A stretch of DNA of 64,000 nucleotides from Persicimonas caeni (lineage in GTDB: Bacteria; Myxococcota_A; Bradymonadia; Bradymonadales; Bradymonadaceae): the NCBI RefSeq assembly GCF_006517175.1, contig NZ_CP041186.1, positions 1,763,001-1,827,000 of the forward strand, in the 5' to 3' direction. A model generated the notes under the pieces. It made no database searches, was not told the DNA's origin, and saw nothing but the letters and a program-made list of their open reading frames with translations. The position numbers were made by a program, and so were the translations under genes. Below are positions 33,978 to 41,567 of the stretch, in pieces; the first letter of the stretch is position 1; each line of letters begins with the position of its first letter.

Positions 33978-34034
33978 CCCCGTGGTGTGGGGACTGTGAA
34001 CTGCTCCACGGTCGAATCACGACACACCACGGGG
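33978..34034. repeat. 12-bp inverted repeat between two minus-strand genes
   Basis: CCCCGTGGTGTG (33978-33989) is perfectly complementary to CACACCACGGGG (34023-34034), around a 33-base loop. It fills the 82-base gap between the pentaheme gene and the small lipoprotein. No T-run; a terminator or mRNA end is possible. Confidence 0.5.
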
Positions 34035-34053
34035 AGACTTCAAGGGCACACGC

Positions 34054-35868
34054 CTACTGCACCGTCGCCTCGGCCCGGCCTACCAACTCGGGCGTCACGT
34101 CAGCCTGATCGTAGTACTGCTCGAACACACGCGTGGGCTTCGCCTCGCTCTCGAAGATTTCGGCGGCAAATCGCGCGCCCAGAACCTGATAGACGAGCTC
34201 GGCTTCGACGGTGAAGGCGTCGGTGGTGTCGTCGACGGCGACCGTGTAGGTCACCTCGTCGGTACCGGCCAGATACGTCGAGTCGGAGCCGACGCCCACC
34301 GGCGCCACGCGGTCGATATCGGCGAAGGTCGACGACCACCCTTTGGGCAGCAGTCGGTTGTCCTTGTAGTACTGCGCCGCCCGAAGCAACACGTAGGTTG
34401 GATTGCCGTCGGGATCGGCCATCACCGGCTCGTAGATCTGGACCTGGTCGGCGCTGTCGATCTGGTCGTGGTGCGGCTCGATGGGCCCATCGACCGTCTC
34501 GATGGCCAGCACCTCACCGTCGCCGCCCAGAATCCGCCCGCGGGTATCCCACGCGCCCGACTCGAACACGGCGTTGCCCTGGGCGTCACGTACGGTTACG
34601 TGCAGCCAGGCGCGCCGGCTCGGAAAGCTGGTGGGGAACTTGTGGCCGGCGAGGTTCTCGAGGGCAACGCTGATGCTCAGCCCGTCGGCGGTCTTCTGGG
34701 CGCTTTTGATGCTCACCGAGGCGGTGCGATTCCGGAGTTGGTCGCGCACCTTGGCGATGAGCGCGTCGAACTGCTCGGCGGAGGCCTGCGGCTGCAGCGC
34801 GTCGGCGTGGTCGCGCAAGATACCGGGCACCAGGGTATTTCCGCCGATGAACAAGTGACGGCCTACCGGCTGTCGCGCGCTCGTGGGAGGGAACGTACCG
34901 CCGGGCGGGCGCCGGGCGATCTCGGTGCTGATGGTGTTGCCTTCATCGTCCGTCTGAGGCACGTGGCACGACTGGCAACTCGCCGGGGTGGCGCCGCCGT
35001 CGGTGTTGTACGCCGAGTTGAGCCATTCGCTGTAGGGGGCCTGCTCGGCGAACTTGTCACCGGTGGGGTGGCCCTGGGCGGTCAGCGCATCGGTGGTCAA
35101 GTTATGACACGTGGCGCACATCTCCGACTCGAGGACGTGATTGCCCTGCACCGGCTCGAAGCCGCTGCGGTTGATCATCGGGTTGGAGAAGGGGTTGGCG
35201 AACGGACCATAGGCAATCTGGTCGGGGTTTATCACGAACCCGCCGCTAAAGCTCTCCTCTTGGCCGAAGTTATCGGGCTCGATCTTGTGGCAGGTCGTGC
35301 ACGAGACGCCGTCGAGGCCGAGCAGAGCGCGAGCATCGGAATCGTGCAGCATCTCGATCTTGGCCGTGTTTCCGGCCGCATGCGCCGCGGTGTAGGCCTG
35401 CGGGGCGTGGCAGTTCATGCACTTGTCCTCGATGGCCTCTTTGGCTGCCGGCGTAGCCTCAACTTCGTGGGCGACCATCCCGCGCCAGAATGGATCACGC
35501 GCGGAGTTGGCCATCATCGAGGCGCTCCACAAGTCGTACATGCCGATGGGGTCGCCGCTCGAATCGCGCATCGCATCGGTCTGCGGGTCGTTGCTGTGGC
35601 AATCGGCGCAGTTGAGCGCCGTCGAAAACCCCGACTCGACCACCGAGCGCGACGCGGCCAGGTGGATCTCATCGACCGGAGCGGTCCCACCATCGGTGTC
35701 CGGGGCGGTTTGCGTGTCGGTGTCAGGGGCCGTGTCGGTCTCAGCCGCATCCGTCTCAGAAGAGGTGTCGAAACCACGATCGGGCTGATGCTTTTGCGTT
35801 CCCGGGCCGCTACAGGCGGTCGCGGCCGAGACAAGTACGAGCACGATGCATAATGAGAGTTGTTTCAT
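34054..35868 (-). CDS. Pentaheme cytochrome c lipoprotein
   Basis: 604 residues from the ATG at 35868, preceded by GGAGAG. Lipobox with TAC at C19, then an Asp/Thr-rich linker (about 30-65). Five CXXCH heme-binding motifs are present (CADCH, CMNCH, CTTCH, CATCH, CQSCH), all in the N-terminal half, spaced like the cytochrome c554/NrfB-type multiheme fold. The C-terminal half (about residues 300-604) is beta-rich without hemes (GNAVFESGAWD...). It should carry electrons at the periplasmic or outer face. Natural partner unknown. An 18-bp palindrome lies between it and the divergent hydrolase gene. Confidence 0.88.
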   Translation of the reverse strand: MKQLSLCIVLVLVSAATACSGPGTQKHQPDRGFDTSSETDAAETDTAPDTDTQTAPDTDGGTAPVDEIHLAASRSVVESGFSTALNCADCHSNDPQTDAMRDSSGDPIGMYDLWSASMMANSARDPFWRGMVAHEVEATPAAKEAIEDKCMNCHAPQAYTAAHAAGNTAKIEMLHDSDARALLGLDGVSCTTCHKIEPDNFGQEESFSGGFVINPDQIAYGPFANPFSNPMINRSGFEPVQGNHVLESEMCATCHNLTTDALTAQGHPTGDKFAEQAPYSEWLNSAYNTDGGATPASCQSCHVPQTDDEGNTISTEIARRPPGGTFPPTSARQPVGRHLFIGGNTLVPGILRDHADALQPQASAEQFDALIAKVRDQLRNRTASVSIKSAQKTADGLSISVALENLAGHKFPTSFPSRRAWLHVTVRDAQGNAVFESGAWDTRGRILGGDGEVLAIETVDGPIEPHHDQIDSADQVQIYEPVMADPDGNPTYVLLRAAQYYKDNRLLPKGWSSTFADIDRVAPVGVGSDSTYLAGTDEVTYTVAVDDTTDAFTVEAELVYQVLGARFAAEIFESEAKPTRVFEQYYDQADVTPELVGRAEATVQ

Positions 35869-35921
35869 TATAGTCTCTCCGGGCCCTGGTGGCTTCGCCG
35901 ACCTCGACAGGTGGCGAAGGA

Positions 35922-35939
35922 TTGCAACGCGCGTTGCAA
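35922..35939. promoter_or_regulatory. 18-bp perfect palindrome between divergent genes
   Basis: TTGCAACGC-GCGTTGCAA is perfectly symmetric and sits 53 bases from the cytochrome ATG and 77 bases from the hydrolase GTG. The layout suits one dimeric repressor controlling both. TetR-type size and form; inference only. Confidence 0.6.
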
Positions 35940-36016
35940 CACCGGTGGGCAATCATGAAACAGCAGCGCCTCGAGATGTTACTCGAGAGCAGCAGCCGAA
36001 GGTACGGAGGTAGACC

Positions 36017-37018
36017 GTGCAAATTGTGGACCGACTCGTCGATCGCACCGTCGCCTTCGTCACGGGCATCCCCAAGATGTACTACGAAGGATGGGGCGAC
36101 CCCGATCTGCTCGAATCGCTGGTGGAGTATGCGCGCAAGCTGGGACCGCCGGCCGACATCGACGTCACGTGGCGCGAGGGCAAGCGCCGCTGGGACGGCA
36201 CTTATCTGTTCGAAGGTTGGTTCACCTCGCCGGCCAAAAAGCTCCCGCTGCCTCCGGAAGCCCGCACCGCCTATTTCCAGATGCTTCTGCCGCCCAAGCC
36301 TTTCGGCGGCGGCGCTCCGTCGATGTGCATCCATCTGGCCGGTACCGGCGATGCGACCTACCTGGGCCGACGTCTTCTTGCGCGCCCCCTGCTCAAAGAG
36401 CGCATCGGCGCGATCGTGCTGCAAAACCCGTTTTACGGCCCCCGAAGACCCCACTGGCAACGCGGCACCCGGCTGAGGCGCATGACCGACCAGTTGATGA
36501 TGAACCTCGCCACGGTCGAAGAGACCCGCGCGCTGCTCAAGTGGCTGCGCGATGACGGCTACACCAAATTGGGCGTAACCGGCTACAGCATGGGCGGATT
36601 TATGGCCGGATTTGCCGCGCAGACCGTGCCATTTCCGATCGCGGCGATTCCGTGCGCGGCCGGCGACACCGCGGTCGCCCCGCTCATCGACAGTCCGCTG
36701 CGCAATATCTGTGATTGGGAGAGCTTGGCCGAGGAGGCCGGCAGCGCCGATCATGCCGAGATGCTGATGCGCCAGACGCTCTCGTCGCTGGCGCTGAGCG
36801 AGCACGGCACCCCGGTGGCGCCCGAAGCGGCGATTATCGTGGGGGCGCGCGCCGACGAGTTCGTCCCGCCCTCCGAGCCGCTCGAACTGCATCGACACTG
36901 GTCGGGCTCGGAGCTTCGCTGGATCAACGGCGGGCATACCACCGGCTGGCTGCTCAACCCGGGTCCGATCCGTCAGGCGATCGTCGACGCGTTCAGGCGT
37001 CTCGAGGAGATTCTGTAG
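36017..37018 (+). CDS. ABHD18-like alpha/beta hydrolase
   Basis: 333 residues. The GTG start has GGAGGT seven bases upstream. The family signature QNPFYGPRRP (about 136-145) and the nucleophile elbow GYSMGG at 189-194 (S191) match the ABHD18/DUF2048 group, known mainly from eukaryotes. Late H in NGGHTTGW and D in GARADEFVP complete a plausible triad. No signal peptide: cytoplasmic. Substrate unknown, perhaps a lipid ester. Convergent overlap of 26 bases with the histidine kinase. Confidence 0.8.
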   Translation: MQIVDRLVDRTVAFVTGIPKMYYEGWGDPDLLESLVEYARKLGPPADIDVTWREGKRRWDGTYLFEGWFTSPAKKLPLPPEARTAYFQMLLPPKPFGGGAPSMCIHLAGTGDATYLGRRLLARPLLKERIGAIVLQNPFYGPRRPHWQRGTRLRRMTDQLMMNLATVEETRALLKWLRDDGYTKLGVTGYSMGGFMAGFAAQTVPFPIAAIPCAAGDTAVAPLIDSPLRNICDWESLAEEAGSADHAEMLMRQTLSSLALSEHGTPVAPEAAIIVGARADEFVPPSEPLELHRHWSGSELRWINGGHTTGWLLNPGPIRQAIVDAFRRLEEIL

Positions 37019-38540
37019 GCAGGATCACCCGCACGGTAGTCCCCTCCCCGGGCGCGGTGTCGATCTCGACGGTGCCGCCCAGGCTGCGCACGGTATTCTG
37101 CACGATCGTCAGGCCCAGCCCGGTGCCTTCCCCCTCGTCGCGGGTACTGTAGAACGGATCGAAGGCGCGCGAGAGCACGTCAGCGGGCATACCGGGGCCA
37201 TTATCGGCGATCTCGACGATGATGAAGGCCTCGCCACTCGCGCGGGTGGTCACGCGCACCTCTTTGGGCTCGCGCTCGCTCTGCTCGAGCGCAAAGAGGG
37301 CGTTGTTGAGTAGGTTGATGAAGACTTCGGCGAGTTGTGCGCGATTGGCGTTGACGCATGGAATATCCCCTCCGTCATGCACAACCCGAACGTGCGGTTG
37401 CTGGTGGCGGAACACCAGACTCACGGAGGTCTTGAGGAGTCGCTCGACGTCGATGGCGACTTGCTCTCCGCTTTGGCGGTCCACGAAGGTGTCCAGATCA
37501 CTTACGATGCGCCCGATGCGCTTGATTCCGTCGGCCGTGTCGGTGAGCGCCTCGAGCATGTCCGTCAGCTTCTCTTTGCTGAGCGACTCGGCTTCGCCGT
37601 CGAGCATGCGCCGCAGATCGCGCAGAACGAAGTCGACGTTGGCCTTCGCGTAGGCCAACGGGTTGTTGATTTCGTGGGCGACGCCACCGGCCAGCGTGCC
37701 CACCGCGATTTTGCGGTCGAGTTGCATGGCGCGCACCAGCAACTCCTGCTTTTTGCTCACGTCTCGGCCAATGAACACGAAGCTTGGCTTGCCTTCGAAC
37801 TCCATCGGCCGCACGTGCAGTTCGACCAGGATGCTCGAGCCGTCGCGGCGCAACAGACGCTCCTCGACCGGCGCGGTCTTTTGACCCGTTCTTGCCATCG
37901 TCGCCAATCGCTCGGTGGCCATGGCCCGATCGTCGGGATGGACGATCTCCAACACGGGTGTGTCGGTGAGTTCGTCGGCCGTCTCGTAGCCCAGATAACG
38001 AACCATCGTGGGATTCACGTAGACGAATTTGCCATCGCGGTGAATGCCCACCGCATCGGGCATATGCTCGATGAGCTTGCGCAGGTGCTCTTGGCTGCGC
38101 TCGAGCTTGGCTCTAATCTCGTCGAACTCGGTGACATCGCGCACCGAGGCGAGCACGCTGCGCTCGCCGTCGATTTCGACCGGACTCAGGCTGATATGGG
38201 TCGGAAAGAGTTGCCCGTCCTTGCGGCGGGCTTGAAGCGACGGGCGCAAGCTCATCGGTCGCACCGATGGCTCACGCATATAGTCTTCACGGTAGTGGCG
38301 ATGGGCCTCGGCGAGTTCATCTGGAAGCAACAACTCGACGGGTTGATCGATCAATTCTTCGCGCGGAAAGCCAAAGAGGCGCTCGGCTTGAGCCGAGGCG
38401 TATCGAATGCGCCCGTCGGGGCCGACAACAAAGAGCGCGTCCGGTGAGGCATCGAGAAAGTACTTCCAGTGAGACTCGAGAGACACTGCTACGACCCGGT
38501 GAGGCGAGAAAATCAAAAGGACGGCACGCCAGCTTTGCAT
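36993..38540 (-). CDS. PAS-domain sensor histidine kinase
   Basis: About 515 residues with no obvious membrane helix. Two PAS domains (about residues 25-135 and 155-265), a dimerisation helix with phospho-acceptor H289 in GVAHEINNPLAY, and an HATPase domain with LLNNALFAL, DNGPGMP and GEGTGLGL. It should autophosphorylate from ATP and pass phosphate to an unlinked response regulator; none is adjacent. The start is uncertain: an in-frame ATG at 38672 would overlap the divergent transporter's start codon, so I prefer 38540, with a GTG at 38486 possible. Confidence 0.9.
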   Translation of the reverse strand: MQSWRAVLLIFSPHRVVAVSLESHWKYFLDASPDALFVVGPDGRIRYASAQAERLFGFPREELIDQPVELLLPDELAEAHRHYREDYMREPSVRPMSLRPSLQARRKDGQLFPTHISLSPVEIDGERSVLASVRDVTEFDEIRAKLERSQEHLRKLIEHMPDAVGIHRDGKFVYVNPTMVRYLGYETADELTDTPVLEIVHPDDRAMATERLATMARTGQKTAPVEERLLRRDGSSILVELHVRPMEFEGKPSFVFIGRDVSKKQELLVRAMQLDRKIAVGTLAGGVAHEINNPLAYAKANVDFVLRDLRRMLDGEAESLSKEKLTDMLEALTDTADGIKRIGRIVSDLDTFVDRQSGEQVAIDVERLLKTSVSLVFRHQQPHVRVVHDGGDIPCVNANRAQLAEVFINLLNNALFALEQSEREPKEVRVTTRASGEAFIIVEIADNGPGMPADVLSRAFDPFYSTRDEGEGTGLGLTIVQNTVRSLGGTVEIDTAPGEGTTVRVILPTESPRDA

Positions 38541-38585
38541 TCTCGGCGAATCCTGCCCTCCAGTAAAGGATGCGAACCGTGAAGC

Positions 38586-38633
38586 TATCGTGACGAATTT
38601 TCTTTGCGGTGCGTCGCCCACAATGTCACGATA
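38586..38633. promoter_or_regulatory. Spaced 9-bp inverted repeat between divergent genes
   Basis: TATCGTGAC (38586-38594) and GTCACGATA (38625-38633) are perfect complements 30 bases apart, inside the 130-base divergent region of the histidine kinase and transporter. The spacing of three to four helical turns could suit a looped or tetrameric regulator. Confidence 0.4.
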
Positions 38634-38670
38634 AACGTTAGATCTAAGTGCAGTTGATTTGGAGTCGTTC

Positions 38671-39909
38671 ATGGAATCGCCAGCGGGTAGACAGCCGCAA
38701 GACCCGCCCCCTCAACCCGACGAAGTCGACCGCGAGCTGAACTTCTTTCACGAGGTGCATGTCATCCGTGGGGCCATCTTGTTGTTGGCCTTCGGCATGG
38801 GCGTCGCGATCCTCAATTATGCCAGCGTCATCTTGATCCCGGTGGTCCTGGCCGTCTTTTTGGCCTACGTGCTCAACCCGTTCGTGAGCGCGCTGATGCG
38901 ACTGCGCATCCCGCGCACCGAGATTTTCATGCCCCGCGGCCTCGCCTCCCTCATCGTGGTCATTTTCGCGGTGGGGTTGACCGTGGCGCTGGGCATCCTC
39001 ATCGGCGACCAATTCGGCTCGTTTGCGGCTGACATCGCGCGCTACGAAGATCAGATCGCCGACAACGTCAAGAACCTGCAGACTCGGCTCCAGGAATGGC
39101 AGGGGCGTATCGAAGGGTACATGGAGCCGATTCGACGCTCCCAGCTCCCCGGAGAGGCGAGCGGTGTGGCCGGCGCCGGGGCCGTCGCCCCGCCCGATGC
39201 CTCCCCGCTACCTGTGGAGAGCCAGAAATCGCTGCTCGAGCAGACTAGCGAGCTGTGGCTGCGTGCTTCATCGTATATCGCCGGGGGGCTGAGTGGGCTG
39301 CTGGGATTTTTGGCCCAGGCGCTCACCTGCATCTTCGTGATGCTCTTCATGCTCATCGAGGCGCCGTCGATCCGCCACAAGCTCATCAACATCATGGGGA
39401 CGACCGATCAGCGCCGCGACATGGTTCTGGAGGTGCTCTACAACGTCAACCGGGACGTGCAGCGCTACTTGTTCAACCGGTTCGCCACCAACTCGGTGCT
39501 CGCCCTGGTGGCGATGCTCTGCTACTGGGTCTACGGGCTCAACTACGTGCTCTTGTTGGGGATTTTGGCGGGTCTTTTCAACTTCGTGCCCTATGTCGGC
39601 CCGGTCGTCGGCTCGGTGTTTCCTGCCCTGGTCGCCTACATCCAATTTGGCACCATCGAGTCGGTGTTCTGGGTCCTCGTCATCTATACGGCGCTGACTG
39701 GCATCGAGGGAAATATCCTCACGCCGGTGGTACTCGGGCGCCACCTCAAGCTCAACAGTCTGGCGGTGATACTGGGGCTGGTGTTCTGGGGCTGGCTGTG
39801 GGGAGCGATCGGGATGCTGCTGGCGATTCCCATCATGGCCGCCATCAAGGCGGTGGCCCTGCATGTCGACGATATGCGCCCCATTGCCGAGTTGTTGCGG
39901 GCGGATTGA
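38671..39909 (+). CDS. AI-2E family transporter
   Basis: 412 residues, PerM/TqsA-type permease (PF01594 family). A polar Pro-rich N-terminus is followed by an early pair of hydrophobic segments (about 33-75), one near 90-115, a long soluble loop with an amphipathic coiled region (about 115-205), and then five or so further membrane segments. The GIEGNILTPVVLGRHLKLN stretch is the conserved C-terminal family motif. Substrates vary (quorum autoinducer, Na+/H+); none can be assigned. The ATG at 38671 has GGAG seven bases upstream; a TTG at 38659 lies at that site and is rejected. Confidence 0.88.
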   Translation: MESPAGRQPQDPPPQPDEVDRELNFFHEVHVIRGAILLLAFGMGVAILNYASVILIPVVLAVFLAYVLNPFVSALMRLRIPRTEIFMPRGLASLIVVIFAVGLTVALGILIGDQFGSFAADIARYEDQIADNVKNLQTRLQEWQGRIEGYMEPIRRSQLPGEASGVAGAGAVAPPDASPLPVESQKSLLEQTSELWLRASSYIAGGLSGLLGFLAQALTCIFVMLFMLIEAPSIRHKLINIMGTTDQRRDMVLEVLYNVNRDVQRYLFNRFATNSVLALVAMLCYWVYGLNYVLLLGILAGLFNFVPYVGPVVGSVFPALVAYIQFGTIESVFWVLVIYTALTGIEGNILTPVVLGRHLKLNSLAVILGLVFWGWLWGAIGMLLAIPIMAAIKAVALHVDDMRPIAELLRAD

Positions 39910-39912
39910 GCG

Positions 39913-40947
39913 CTACCAGAACGCCCGCCAGTAGTCGCCGGCGAAGTAGCCGGCAGCGGCGAGGGCGGCCAACAGGACAAGCCAGAGGACGACCCCCTGG
40001 CGCAGCGCCTTGCTGGCTCGCTCTTCCTCCCAGCGCTTGCGCGGCTCGACGCGTTGAATCGCGAAGGTGACGACTCCGGCGAGGTTGATGCAGATGGTGT
40101 TGATCACCGACAACAGCAAGGGCCCGACGGCCAGGGCCAAATAGCCCGCCCCCACGAGCATGCCGAAGCTCACGAGCGGAGGCACCAGCGCCACGGCGAT
40201 CATCACGCCCACCACCCCGCCGGGCTTGACCCCCGTAAATGACAAGGTCCCGGCGATGCCGGCGCTGGCGGCTACGACCACGTCGAGCACGCCGATCTGG
40301 ATACGGAGGCTCTGCATCTCGGCGCTCGGCTCGAAGGGCATCACCACCCCGAAGCCGATGGAGACGACCACCGCCACCAGTGAGCCCAACAGGCCGACTT
40401 TGATGGCGCGTTTGCCCAATTTCAGGTCGGCCATCGCGGTCGCAAGCGCCAATGCGATGGCAGGGCTGAGCAGCGGAGCGATGATCATCGCGGCGATGAC
40501 CATGATGATGTCGTCGCGGTAGATCCCCACCGCGGCCACGACGGCGGACACCGCGATCATCGTGACGTAAGGCCACGATATGCTCATGCCGTGGGTGACG
40601 TCGTCGTACAACTCCTCGATGTTGATCGGGGCCTTGTCGTCGGAGGCGGGGGCGAGTCTCTCGCCCGACTCCGCCAGACCATCGACCTCTTCTTCGGGGT
40701 GGGGAATCGCCGCCTCGATGTTGAAGACGATGATCCGAAAGCCTTCTTCGAGCGAGAAGTTGTCTTCGAGGGCGTCGACGATGGCCTCGACTTGGTCGCC
40801 AAACGCCAAGATATGCCAGATCTGGCGGCCGTTGGCCGGCTTCATGCTGTACTTTTCGACCAACGGGATTTCGGCGAGCGTCTCAGACACTTCTTCGGTG
40901 CGGTCGCCCGGCAGCCGGATTTCGATTAACCGAAGTGGCATAGTCAC
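39913..40947 (-). CDS. DUF389 (TIGR00341-type) membrane protein
   Basis: 344 residues. A soluble N-terminal ferredoxin-like part (about 1-85: LRLIEIRLPGDRTEEV) and an acidic linker precede six to seven membrane helices (from about 125). The DUF389 core (MIIAPLLSPAIALALATAMAD, KPGGVVGVMIAVALVPP) is clear. Function unknown in the family. GTG at 40947 overlaps the upstream stop (GTGA); an ATG at 40941 is a possible alternative. Ends three bases after the transporter gene, convergent. Confidence 0.85.
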   Translation of the reverse strand: MTMPLRLIEIRLPGDRTEEVSETLAEIPLVEKYSMKPANGRQIWHILAFGDQVEAIVDALEDNFSLEEGFRIIVFNIEAAIPHPEEEVDGLAESGERLAPASDDKAPINIEELYDDVTHGMSISWPYVTMIAVSAVVAAVGIYRDDIIMVIAAMIIAPLLSPAIALALATAMADLKLGKRAIKVGLLGSLVAVVVSIGFGVVMPFEPSAEMQSLRIQIGVLDVVVAASAGIAGTLSFTGVKPGGVVGVMIAVALVPPLVSFGMLVGAGYLALAVGPLLLSVINTICINLAGVVTFAIQRVEPRKRWEEERASKALRQGVVLWLVLLAALAAAGYFAGDYWRAFW

Positions 40948-41357
40948 ATGTCGCCGGACTCACGATTGCGCACCTGGGGCTCCTCGGGTGGAGGACCTCC
41001 TCCCACCGCGGCGTCCTCTGTGGCTTCGCCCTGAGGCGGATTGACCGTGCCTAGCGCTGCTTCGAAGGCTTGCTGCAGGTATTCGGTCGCCTGCTGGAGC
41101 GTGTTCTGCGTGGCCGTCTGTCCCTGCGCCGACTCTGCCTGCTCGGCCGCCTGCATCTGGTCTTCGAGCCGCCACTCACGCTCCAACTCGGCCACACTCT
41201 TCGATTCCTTCCCCTCGGTGGGTGGAGCCGGATAGCGCTGTCGATTGGGATGCTCCCACGGATTCTCGTCGTCGCATCCGCAAAGGCCTCCCCCTGCAAT
41301 GAGCGCGGTGATCGCCGCCACCAGGACGATCGGCCAGCGATGAGTTGTCAAATGCAT
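40944..41357 (-). CDS. Small helical lipoprotein of unknown function
   Basis: 137 residues from the ATG at 41357, which has GGGGGAG upstream; an ATG at 41441 is too far up and lacks signal features. Lipobox LCGC follows a hydrophobic segment. The mature part is helical and Gln/Glu/Ala-rich (REWRLEDQMQAAEQAESAQ) with a Pro-rich tail. Translationally coupled to the DUF389 gene (GTGA), suggesting a functional pair. No family recognised. Confidence 0.72.
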   Translation of the reverse strand: MHLTTHRWPIVLVAAITALIAGGGLCGCDDENPWEHPNRQRYPAPPTEGKESKSVAELEREWRLEDQMQAAEQAESAQGQTATQNTLQQATEYLQQAFEAALGTVNPPQGEATEDAAVGGGPPPEEPQVRNRESGDM

Positions 41358-41567
41358 CAAATGCTCCCCCTCGAGCAGCTTCCGGCTACCGGCCGTCGAA
41401 GATGCTCCGCCATACGTTACCTCTCTGACAAAGAGAACCACGAGCGAGCAACGAGCAACCGGGGAGTCAGCGCGGTGTGCACGATCTTACGGATCACAAC
41501 TTGCAACACGTGTCCGAACACCTGATGTCCGACCTGCCTCACGCTCACATGAATCAGGAGAGTGGTG

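Noticed and set aside
38659-38670. TTG start for the AI-2E family transporter
   Set aside because: The GGAG ribosome site overlaps this codon; the ATG at 38671 has the right spacing.
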